Assembly: GCA_041481445.1 (NCBI GenBank)
Contig: JBGPBV010000050.1
Span: 1-40,841, forward strand
Length of the DNA stretch: 40,841 nucleotides
Direction: 5' to 3'
From: AA29 sp041481445
GTDB taxonomy: Bacteria; Acidobacteriota; Vicinamibacteria; Fen-336
Positions within the stretch are counted from its first letter, which is position 1, and each line of letters begins with the position of its first letter. Below are positions 30,349 to 38,159 of this stretch, piece after piece. The notes below the pieces were generated by a model. It did no database searches and was not told where the DNA came from. It saw only the letters and a program-made list of their open reading frames with translations. The position numbers and the translations under genes are program-made.

Positions 30349-32394
30349 ATGGCGAGGCTCCTCCGGATCGCCGCCCCACCGGCTCCTGCCCTCGTCCTCG
30401 CGGGGGCGCTGCTCGCCGGATGCCGGAAGGCCGAGGGGCCGGCCTCCACGGCGGCCGCGCCGCCGCCCGCGCGCCCGCCGATCCTGCTCGTGACGCTGGA
30501 CACGACCCGGGCCGACGCCATCGGGCCCGAGGCCGAGGGCGTCGAGACGCCCGCCTTCGACGCCCTCGCGCGCCGCGGCCGGCGATTCCGGCAGGCCTAT
30601 GCGGCGGTGCCGGAGACGCTGCCCTCGCACGGCTCGATGATGACGGGCCTCTATCCCGCCGGCCACGGCCTCCACGAGAACGGCCGCACCCTCGCGCCCG
30701 GCTTCCGCGTCCTGGCCGAGCGGCTCCGCCAGGCCGGGTACCGGACGGAGGCCTTCGTGTCCTCGTTCGCGCTCGCCCGCCGCTTCGGCCTCGCCCGCGG
30801 GTTCGACCTCTACGACGACGAGCGGCCCGAGGGACGCGCCGAGCGGACGTCGCGCGAGACGACCGACCGCGTGCTCGCGGAGCTCGCCCAGGCAAGGGCG
30901 GCGCCCCTCTTCCTCTGGGTCCACTACTACGACCCTCACGCGCCCTACACGCCGCCCGAGCCCTTCGCGAGCCGCTACCGCCGGAAGCCGTACCTCGGCG
31001 AGGTCGCGGCGATGGACGAGCAACTGGGCCGGCTGGTCCAAGCCTTCGAGGGCCACGCGGCCGGGAAGGGCGCGATCGTGATCGTCGCCGACCACGGCGA
31101 AGGGCTCGGCGACCACGGCGAGCCCCAGCACGGCAACCTCCTCTACCAGGCCACGATGCACGTGCCCCTGCTGCTCGTGGGGCCGGGAGTGGCGCCGGGC
31201 GTGACCGACACGCCGGTCAGCACGCGCCGCGTCTTCCACACGATCCTCGACTGGGCCGGTGTCGGAGAGGCGGACAGCCTTCGAAGGGTCCGGCCGGAGG
31301 TCGTGTTCGGCGAGGCGATGAAGCCGTTCCTCGAGTACGGATGGCAGCCGCAGGTGATGGCCGTCGAAGGCGGGAGCAAGGTCATCCGGGCGGGAGCGAC
31401 GGCCGAGGTGTACGACGTCGGGGCCGACCCCGCGGAAACACGCGACCTGGGCGCGACTGCCATCCTGTCGCGTCCGCTCCGCGATGCCCTCCGCGAGTAT
31501 CCGATCCCGTCCGTCCAGGCGGCGAGGGCCCCCGACACCCTCGGGGACGAGGAGCGCCGGAAGCTGGCCAGCCTGGGCTACGTCGGTGCGGGAGCGGCTC
31601 CCGTCGTGCGCGCGGACGCCCCGCGTCCGGTTTCCATGGTCCGGCTCTTCGACCTCCTCGAGCGGGCGTCGGGCCTGTTCGTGCGCGAGGAGTACGGCCA
31701 GGTCGTTCCGCTCCTGGAGACGATCCTGGCCACGGACCCGCACAACCTCGACGCCGTCCTGCGCCTGGCCACGGCGCACTCGGCGCTCGGGCACGAGACG
31801 CAGGCCGACCGCCTGTTCGAGAGGGCGGCCGAGCTCTCTCCGGGCTCGCCGGACGTACGGCTCTACCGCGCGCTCCACTACGCGCGGACCCGCGAGTGGG
31901 AGCGCGCCGCCCCCCTCCTCGATCAGGTCCTCGCGGAGTCGCCGGAGCGCCTGCCCGCGCTGGAAGCGCTGGCCGCGATCCGCGAGCGGCAGGGACGGGC
32001 GGCGGACGCGGCCTCGCTGCTCCAGCGGGTCTACGCCCTGCGCCGCCCGTCCGGCGCCGAGCTCGTCCGGCTGGCCCAGCTCGAGATGGGCGCGGAGCAG
32101 ACCGCCGCCGCCATCGACGCCTTCGAGAAGGCGCGGCAGGAGCAGGGGCGCGGCTTCACGCACGACCTCGAGCTGGGAGTGCTGTACCTGGACGCGCGGC
32201 GGCTCGAGGAGGCCAGGGCCGCCCTCGACCGCGTCCCGCCGTCACATCCCGCCTACCCGATGGCGCTCTTCAAGCGCGCGCAGGCGAGCGTGCTCCTCCA
32301 GGAGCCCGAACGGGCCGAGCGCATCGAGGCCGCGCGTCGCCATGCCGATGCCACCACGCGGCCCCTCATCGCGCGCGAGCGGCTCTTCCGCTAG
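30349..32394 (+). CDS. Lipoprotein with sulfatase-like domain and C-terminal TPRs
   Basis: The 681-residue protein has a signal peptide with a lipobox (LLAGC, Cys25), then a Pro/Ala linker. An alkaline-phosphatase/sulfatase fold follows (about 44-400) with metal aspartate in LLVTLDTTRADA (D51), VADHGEGLGDHGE, and HYYDPHAPYTPP. The family active-site C/S-x-P-x-R is replaced by T90-L-P-S-H94, so no formylglycine can form; Thr90 may act as the nucleophile, or the domain may be a phosphotransferase rather than a sulfatase. From about 430 to the end there are about six TPR units (EEYGQVVPLLETILATDPHNLDAVLRLATAHSALG). The sulfatase-TPR pair is common in Acidobacteriota. The gene ends 4 nt before the convergent TonB-receptor stop. 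Confidence 0.88.
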   Translation: MARLLRIAAPPAPALVLAGALLAGCRKAEGPASTAAAPPPARPPILLVTLDTTRADAIGPEAEGVETPAFDALARRGRRFRQAYAAVPETLPSHGSMMTGLYPAGHGLHENGRTLAPGFRVLAERLRQAGYRTEAFVSSFALARRFGLARGFDLYDDERPEGRAERTSRETTDRVLAELAQARAAPLFLWVHYYDPHAPYTPPEPFASRYRRKPYLGEVAAMDEQLGRLVQAFEGHAAGKGAIVIVADHGEGLGDHGEPQHGNLLYQATMHVPLLLVGPGVAPGVTDTPVSTRRVFHTILDWAGVGEADSLRRVRPEVVFGEAMKPFLEYGWQPQVMAVEGGSKVIRAGATAEVYDVGADPAETRDLGATAILSRPLRDALREYPIPSVQAARAPDTLGDEERRKLASLGYVGAGAAPVVRADAPRPVSMVRLFDLLERASGLFVREEYGQVVPLLETILATDPHNLDAVLRLATAHSALGHETQADRLFERAAELSPGSPDVRLYRALHYARTREWERAAPLLDQVLAESPERLPALEALAAIRERQGRAADAASLLQRVYALRRPSGAELVRLAQLEMGAEQTAAAIDAFEKARQEQGRGFTHDLELGVLYLDARRLEEARAALDRVPPSHPAYPMALFKRAQASVLLQEPERAERIEAARRHADATTRPLIARERLFR

Positions 32395-32398
32395 GGCC

Positions 32399-35311
32399 TC
32401 AGAACTGCAGCCGGGCCGCCACCTGGGCGCGCCGCGGATCGAAGTAGAGGCGCGGCGTCCCGAACGCGGAGTTGTGCACCCGGGGCTCGAAGCTGTACCC
32501 CGTCTGCTTGTTGAAGACGTTGAACACGTCGCCCGCGAGCTGGAGGTTGATCCCCTTCGTCAGCTTGATGTTCTGCGTGTAGTTGAGGTCGAGCTGCCAG
32601 TGCGAAGGCGACCGCCGCGATCCCGCCTTCTCCGCGTAACGGTTGGTCTCGGTGGTGGAGGTGGTGAGGGCACGGTAGGGCTCGTAGTTCCAGGCCTCCC
32701 AGGGCTGCCCGGACTGGGCCACGAAGTAGGCGCCCGCGCTGCCCTTCCAGGAGAACGACCGGGTGCCGTAGACCTTGAACAGGTGCGGGCGGTCGCCGCG
32801 GAGGGTGCCGTCCTTGAAGTCCCAGAGCTGGCGGCCGGCCCCGTCGGCGATGTTGGACGACCCGATGAAGATGTTGAGGTCGTTGTCGGTGGTGGAGTTG
32901 TCCTGGTCGAAGTTGCCGTAGTAGCGGCTCCAGGTGTACGAGCCGTGGACCATCGTCTTGCTGTCGCGCCACTCCGTCTCCACCGTGGCCTCGTAGTACT
33001 TCGAGTACGCGCCGTCGAGCTCGGCGATCACGTAGGTCGATCCGCTGCCGATCTGGGCCCGCTGGGCGGCCAGGTTCGGGATGTAGAGCTCGCGGGGGAT
33101 GTCCGCGGGCGGGTTGAACAGCAGGCGCGCGTCGTTGTTGGTGTCCTCCCAGAAGTGGCTGCCGCTGCGGTAGCGGCCGTAGAGGCGGCCCGACCAGTGG
33201 GGGCTGAACTCACGCGAGGTGCCGAGCAGGTACTCGTCCACCCGCCGCGGCGTGAGGTCGGGCTGGAACAGCTTGCCCGAGGAGGCGGCCACCGGATCGG
33301 TCGCGAAGAGCAGGCCGCTCTGGTCGAAGTAGGCGTTGATCGAGGTCGCGATGTTGCGGTCCCAGGAGGCGGCGCGGGGCAGCGAGCTGGCGGCGGGGCT
33401 GTAGCGGGCGAAGCTCGCGTAGGCGGTGCCCTTGACGCTGTAGGCCCAGGTCGCGCCCACCCGCGGCTGGATCATCTTCTTGAAGGGGATCTCGTACATC
33501 TTGTACTTGTTGCCGGGAGCCAGGGTGTAGCCGGACAGCGTGGAGGAGTCCTCCCTCAGGCCCTGGCCGAAGAGCGTGTCGTTGCTGGCGAGCAGGCCGA
33601 GGTTGAACGACCAGTCGCTCACCTTGACGATGTCGTTGAGCTCGATGCTCTGCGACTGGTACTCGGAGTGGATGGTGGGGACGGCGCCCGTCGTCTGCTG
33701 CTGGAAGGTCGTCTCGTAGAAGATCGGCCGGCCCTGGAAGCTCACGCGCCCCCCGGGGACGGTGACGGTGCCCCAGCCGTTCGAGCTGCGCGTCAGGTCC
33801 TCGGAATCGCGGTAGCGCTGGTAGCCGACGTGGATCTCGTGGGTGACGCGGGAGCCGAGGTTGAGGTTGTAGCCGATCTGCCCGGCGTCGCGGAAGAAGT
33901 CGTCGTTGTCGAACTGGGTGGCGAAGCCCACGGTGCCGCCGCCCGTCGGCGTGCCGCTGAGCACGTAGCCGTAGCGGTTGATGAGGGGCTGCACGAACGC
34001 GTTGTAGGCGGTCTGCCCACTGATCGGCACCGGCACGACGAGGAGGCCCTGGGTGTCCAGGGAGTTGATGTCGAGCCTGGTCCCGGGCGCGGTCGAGATG
34101 GCCACGTTCGCCACGTTGTCGGGCCGTCCCTGCGTCCGGTTCGTGAAGTGCGTGTACTTGAAGCTGGCGTAGCTCTTCGAGTTGATGACCCAGGAGCCCT
34201 CGGCGGTGCCGATCTTCAGGCGGGCCTCGCTACCGCTGCCGGTGGTGCCGGCGGCGTTGGCCAGGAACAGGTCGCTCTTGTCCACGCGCTTGCTGTCCCG
34301 GTAGCTGAGGTTGAACAGGAGGGAATGGGTCGGGGTGAGGGTGAGCTTGCCGAAGCCCTCGTTGCGCGTGCTCTCGTAGTCGGGGAGATCCCCGTAGAGG
34401 TTGGCCCGGTTCGCGCGCGACTTCTTCGGCCGGTAGTACGAGCCGTAGAAGTAGGCGCGGTCCTTCACGATGGGGCCGCCCAGGTTCGCGTCGAGCCAGC
34501 TCCGGTCCTGCTCGTAGCGCGAGAGCACGCCCGAGGCGAGGTCGGAGGCCATGCCCGCGCTCTGGAGCTGGAAGTTGACCTGCCCGTGGTAGGCGCTCGT
34601 CCCCGATCGGCTCACCGAGTCCATCAGGAAGCCGCCCGAGCGGTCGAAGTCGACGGCCTTGGCCGCGCCGCGCACGACCGTGACCTGGGCGATGTCGTGG
34701 GAGGCGGGCTCGGCGGAGAGCGTTCCAAACAGCGGCAAGGTGACGTTCACGCCGTCGAACTGGTACACGTTGTCCTGGCCGCTGCCCCCCGCGCTCGGGC
34801 CCCGCGTCTGGTCCTGCGTGAACTGCACGCCGGGGATGAGCTTCTGCAGGTCGCGGTAGTCCTGTCCGACCGGCAGCCCGTGGATCGTCTCCTCGGAGAG
34901 GCCGGTGACGATGGTGGCGGAGGTCTTGTCGATCAACGAGACTTCGGCCGTCACCGTGACCACCTCCTCGACGCCGGAGACGCCGAGGGTGGCGTCGGCC
35001 ACCGTGTCCTCCGAGAGCTGGACGGTGGCCTTCCGCGTCACCGTCTGCATGCCGGCGAGGGTGAACTTGACCGTGTAGCTGCCGGGGGGCAGGGCGGGCA
35101 GCCGATACTCCCCGTTCCCGCCGGTGACGGTGACGCGGGGGCCGGGCAGCACGTCCGAGCGCGCCTCGACCGTCACTCCCGGCAGCACGGCGCCGTCGGT
35201 CGCCATCACCTTGCCCTTGATCGCGCCCGTCTGCTGGGCGAGGAGCGGAGACGAAAGCATCGCGAGGATGAGAAGAACGAACGACGCACGGCTCACGCGC
35301 GAACGGGCCAT
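32399..35311 (-). CDS. Oar-like TonB-dependent receptor with carboxypeptidase-regulatory N-domain
   Basis: GGAGGT lies 5 nt before the ATG at 35311; an upstream in-frame ATG at 35341 lacks support. The 970-residue protein has a signal peptide (to about 25), a carboxypeptidase-regulatory-like domain (about 30-105: GAIKGKVMATDGAVLPGVTVEARS, PALPPGSYTVKFTLAGM), a plug (about 120-250, with DNVYQFDGVNVTLPLFG), and a 22-strand barrel ending in the aromatic strand VAARLQF. The TonB box cannot be picked out with certainty. Oar-like receptors are expanded in Acidobacteriota and import large or polymeric substrates. It lies 26 nt downstream of the Tat hemerythrin gene on the same strand, so the two are probably one operon. 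Confidence 0.93.
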   Translation of the reverse strand: MARSRVSRASFVLLILAMLSSPLLAQQTGAIKGKVMATDGAVLPGVTVEARSDVLPGPRVTVTGGNGEYRLPALPPGSYTVKFTLAGMQTVTRKATVQLSEDTVADATLGVSGVEEVVTVTAEVSLIDKTSATIVTGLSEETIHGLPVGQDYRDLQKLIPGVQFTQDQTRGPSAGGSGQDNVYQFDGVNVTLPLFGTLSAEPASHDIAQVTVVRGAAKAVDFDRSGGFLMDSVSRSGTSAYHGQVNFQLQSAGMASDLASGVLSRYEQDRSWLDANLGGPIVKDRAYFYGSYYRPKKSRANRANLYGDLPDYESTRNEGFGKLTLTPTHSLLFNLSYRDSKRVDKSDLFLANAAGTTGSGSEARLKIGTAEGSWVINSKSYASFKYTHFTNRTQGRPDNVANVAISTAPGTRLDINSLDTQGLLVVPVPISGQTAYNAFVQPLINRYGYVLSGTPTGGGTVGFATQFDNDDFFRDAGQIGYNLNLGSRVTHEIHVGYQRYRDSEDLTRSSNGWGTVTVPGGRVSFQGRPIFYETTFQQQTTGAVPTIHSEYQSQSIELNDIVKVSDWSFNLGLLASNDTLFGQGLREDSSTLSGYTLAPGNKYKMYEIPFKKMIQPRVGATWAYSVKGTAYASFARYSPAASSLPRAASWDRNIATSINAYFDQSGLLFATDPVAASSGKLFQPDLTPRRVDEYLLGTSREFSPHWSGRLYGRYRSGSHFWEDTNNDARLLFNPPADIPRELYIPNLAAQRAQIGSGSTYVIAELDGAYSKYYEATVETEWRDSKTMVHGSYTWSRYYGNFDQDNSTTDNDLNIFIGSSNIADGAGRQLWDFKDGTLRGDRPHLFKVYGTRSFSWKGSAGAYFVAQSGQPWEAWNYEPYRALTTSTTETNRYAEKAGSRRSPSHWQLDLNYTQNIKLTKGINLQLAGDVFNVFNKQTGYSFEPRVHNSAFGTPRLYFDPRRAQVAARLQF

Positions 35312-35337
35312 CCAAGACCTCCAGGAGATTGGACGGA

Positions 35338-36045
35338 TCATACCGCCGGAGGCGTGAACTGGGCGAGGTCGTGGATGCCCAGCGTCCTCTCGAGAGAGGC
35401 GACCTTCTCGACCATGCCCTCGAAACCTGCCTTCCCGAACTTGCGGTGCTCCTCGTCCTCGAACGCCTCCCCCAGCGCGGCGTACTCATGCGCGGAGACG
35501 AGCCTCCGGAAGGCCGGGAACAGGACCGTGTCCTCGCGGGCCTCGTGCGGCTCGTACATCCGCGTGAACTGCTCGAGGGCGGCCGAGAGCTGCTTCTTGT
35601 CGTCGGCCGTCTTGAGTCCTCCCCGGGCCAGGTCCAGGACCCTTTCCGTCACGCCGCGGCCGGCCCGGTGCTGCGCTTCCAGGACGTCGACGAGGTCCAC
35701 GAGCGTGTGGTGCGCGCGGAACCGGGGAAAGAGGTGCTTCTCCTCCAGGGCCTCGTGGTACTCCTCGATGAACGAGCGGATGATCGTCGCCCCGCCCGCG
35801 ACGACGTCGGGCGGGAACTCGGCGCCGCTGGCGACACGGCGGCGCACCTCGTCGTAGACCAGCATCACGCGCTTGAGCACGCCGTGCTCGCGCATCAGGT
35901 CCTCCGTTGGAGTGACCTCGTCCTCCCCCTCTTCTTCCTTGGGCTTCGGGGCCGGGGTCCGGCGCGGCGGGGCCGGAGAGGCCGAGGGAAGGAGAAGAAC
36001 GGGAGAGGCGGCGAAAAGGAACGCGCGGCGATCGAAGACGGTCAT
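35338..36045 (-). CDS. Tat-exported hemerythrin-like protein
   Basis: The ATG at 36045 has GGGGGG 4 nt upstream and yields a twin-arginine signal (DRRAFLFAASPVLLL). The 235-residue protein then has a Pro/Lys/Glu-rich linker and a hemerythrin-type bundle with ligands H54, H97, E101, H126, H167 and E171. A Tat signal with an iron protein fits folding and metal loading in the cytosol before export. An earlier in-frame ATG exists but only adds non-family residues. It sits just upstream of the TonB receptor; the pair may bind or sense O2, NO or iron at the envelope. Confidence 0.88.
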   Translation of the reverse strand: MTVFDRRAFLFAASPVLLLPSASPAPPRRTPAPKPKEEEGEDEVTPTEDLMREHGVLKRVMLVYDEVRRRVASGAEFPPDVVAGGATIIRSFIEEYHEALEEKHLFPRFRAHHTLVDLVDVLEAQHRAGRGVTERVLDLARGGLKTADDKKQLSAALEQFTRMYEPHEAREDTVLFPAFRRLVSAHEYAALGEAFEDEEHRKFGKAGFEGMVEKVASLERTLGIHDLAQFTPPAV

Positions 36046-36167
36046 GATGCCCCCCAACATGTCAGGGTCCACGGTACTCCTCCCACGTGCGCGGAGGGAT
36101 GTTTGTCGTCGCATCATCGGGAGCGTAAAGTGAATGTCGCACGGACCCCCTCCCCGGAAGGAGACAG

Positions 36168-38159
36168 ATGTCCCGCCATCAGGCCTCCAAGTCCATGGGT
36201 CGTCGACTGCGTCCGCTCGTGCTTCCGGCCGTGCTCCTGGCCGGAGCGGCTCCGGCGGCGGTGGCCGACACCCTGACCGTGACCGACTGCGGGGACTCCA
36301 CTCCCGGGGGCGGCGGGCCCGGCCAGCTCCGGCGGCTCATGAACGACGCGGGTGCCGGGGACGTGATCATGATCCCGGCCTGCACCATCGCCCTCACCGG
36401 TGGCGGCGGAGAGGACGCGAACGATCGGGGCGACCTCGACGTCACGAAGAACCTGACGCTCCAGGGCACGGGCGACGGCACGGTCATCACCGGCAGCGGG
36501 ACCCTGAGCGATCGGCTCCTCCATGTCCTGCCCGGTGTGACCGCCACCCTGACCAATCTCGTGATCAGCGGGGGCAACGCGTTCACGAACGGTGTCGGGA
36601 TCGACAACGCGGGGGAGCTGCACCTCACGTCCGTGACGGTGCAGCAGAACACCGCCATTGACGGAGGCGGGATCTACAACGAGGCGACCGGTACCCTCTT
36701 CGTCAACGATTCCACGCTGAGCGGCAACCATGCCGCGCTGGGTAGCGGAGGGGCGCTCTACAACAGCGGGACGGCCAGCATCGACCACAGCTCGATCGTC
36801 CAGAACACGGCGACGGGAGGCGGAGGAGGCATCCTCAACAAGGGCATCCTCTTCGTCAGCTTCAGCACCGTCGCGGGGAACGCGGGCGGGAACGGCGTGG
36901 GCGGAGGCATCTCGAACTACTCGGACACCTCCGGCACGCCGACGCCGGGCTTCGCCACCGTCACCGCCAGCACGATCAGCGGGAACAGCGTGCAGTACGG
37001 AGGCGGCGGGATCATCAACAGCGCCACCATGATCGTCGAGAACACCACGATCAGCGGGAACTCGACCGGGTTCACGGGCGTCTCCGGCGGAGGCGTCTAC
37101 AACTCCTTCGCCGGCAGCGCGTCTCCGGTGCTGACGCTGAGACGTGTCACCCTCAAGGACAACACCATGGTCGGCGGCCCCAGCGCCATCTACAAGGGAT
37201 CCGGGGCCGACCTGCGGCTCGAGGGGACGATCGTCTCCGGCGGATGCTCCGGGAGCGCCACCATCACGTCCTTCGGCCACAACCTGGACGAGGGGACGAG
37301 CTGCGGCCTGGCCGGATCGGGCGACCTCACGGGCGTGGGGAACGCCAAGCTGGGGCCGCTCGCCCAGGGCACGGGGCCGACCGCGACCCACGTCCCGCTC
37401 TTCGACAGCCCGGCGATCGACGTCGGGGGGACCGTCTGCGTGACCCCGACCGACCAGCGTGGGGTCGCCCGACCGCAGGGCGCCGAATGCGACATCGGCG
37501 CCGTCGAGTGGACGGACGTCATCTTCCAGGACGGCTTCAACTCCGGGAACATGTCGGCCTGGTCGTTGAGCTCGAGCGGCGGCGGCAACCTCTCCGTGAC
37601 CCCCGGTGCCGCCCTGGCCAGCACCGCCTTCGGCCTTCAGGCGGCGGTGAGCGACACCACCGGCCTCTACGTCGAGGACCGCTCGCCCTCGGCCGAGAAC
37701 CGGTACCGCGCGCGGTTCTACATCGACCCCGACGACTACGATCCCGGCGAGCTGCAGGGGCACTTCCGCACGCGCGTCTTCATCATGTTCGACGACGCGG
37801 GGACGCGCCGCCTGTCCGCGGTCGTGCTCAAGCGCCAGCTCGGGAACTACTCGATCATGCAGCGCTGCCGGCGCGACGACGACTCGCAGTACGACAGCGG
37901 GTTCTTCCCGATCTCGAACGCGCCCCACTGGGTCCTGGTCGAGTGGCGGCAGGCGAGCGGCCCCTCTTCCGCCGACGGCTTCTGCGAGCTGGGCGTGGAC
38001 GGCGCGACCCTGAGCACGCTGACCGACGTGCAGAACAACGTCAGCACGCTGGGGATGGTCCGGCTGGGCACCATGAACGTGAAGGCGGGCGCCACGGGCA
38101 CGCCCTACTTCGACGAGTTCGTGTCGACGCGGATCGGCGCGATCCCGCCGCTCCCGTGA
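36168..38159 (+). CDS. Secreted beta-helix protein with C-terminal jelly-roll-like domain (copy A)
   Basis: GGAAGGAG lies just before the ATG. The 663-residue protein has a Sec signal (cut near residue 33), the opening VTDCGDSTPGGGGPGQLRRLMNDA, a CSLREAI-like cap, then beta-helix rungs with repeated 'STISGN' turns to about 420 and the closing CDIGAVEW strand. A C-terminal domain of about 210 residues starts with VIFQDGFNSGNMSAWSLSS and includes RYRARFYIDPDDYDPGELQGHFRTRVFIMFDDAGTRRLSAVVLKRQ, which looks like a LamG/jelly-roll beta sandwich. It is closely related to the next gene, a tandem copy. A carbohydrate-binding or surface role is inferred. Confidence 0.88.
   Translation: MSRHQASKSMGRRLRPLVLPAVLLAGAAPAAVADTLTVTDCGDSTPGGGGPGQLRRLMNDAGAGDVIMIPACTIALTGGGGEDANDRGDLDVTKNLTLQGTGDGTVITGSGTLSDRLLHVLPGVTATLTNLVISGGNAFTNGVGIDNAGELHLTSVTVQQNTAIDGGGIYNEATGTLFVNDSTLSGNHAALGSGGALYNSGTASIDHSSIVQNTATGGGGGILNKGILFVSFSTVAGNAGGNGVGGGISNYSDTSGTPTPGFATVTASTISGNSVQYGGGGIINSATMIVENTTISGNSTGFTGVSGGGVYNSFAGSASPVLTLRRVTLKDNTMVGGPSAIYKGSGADLRLEGTIVSGGCSGSATITSFGHNLDEGTSCGLAGSGDLTGVGNAKLGPLAQGTGPTATHVPLFDSPAIDVGGTVCVTPTDQRGVARPQGAECDIGAVEWTDVIFQDGFNSGNMSAWSLSSSGGGNLSVTPGAALASTAFGLQAAVSDTTGLYVEDRSPSAENRYRARFYIDPDDYDPGELQGHFRTRVFIMFDDAGTRRLSAVVLKRQLGNYSIMQRCRRDDDSQYDSGFFPISNAPHWVLVEWRQASGPSSADGFCELGVDGATLSTLTDVQNNVSTLGMVRLGTMNVKAGATGTPYFDEFVSTRIGAIPPLP

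Noticed and set aside
31484..35857. 1457-codon open frame over the sulfatase and TonB receptor genes
   Set aside because: The translation is low-complexity and crosses two genes with clear families; it is a high-GC shadow.
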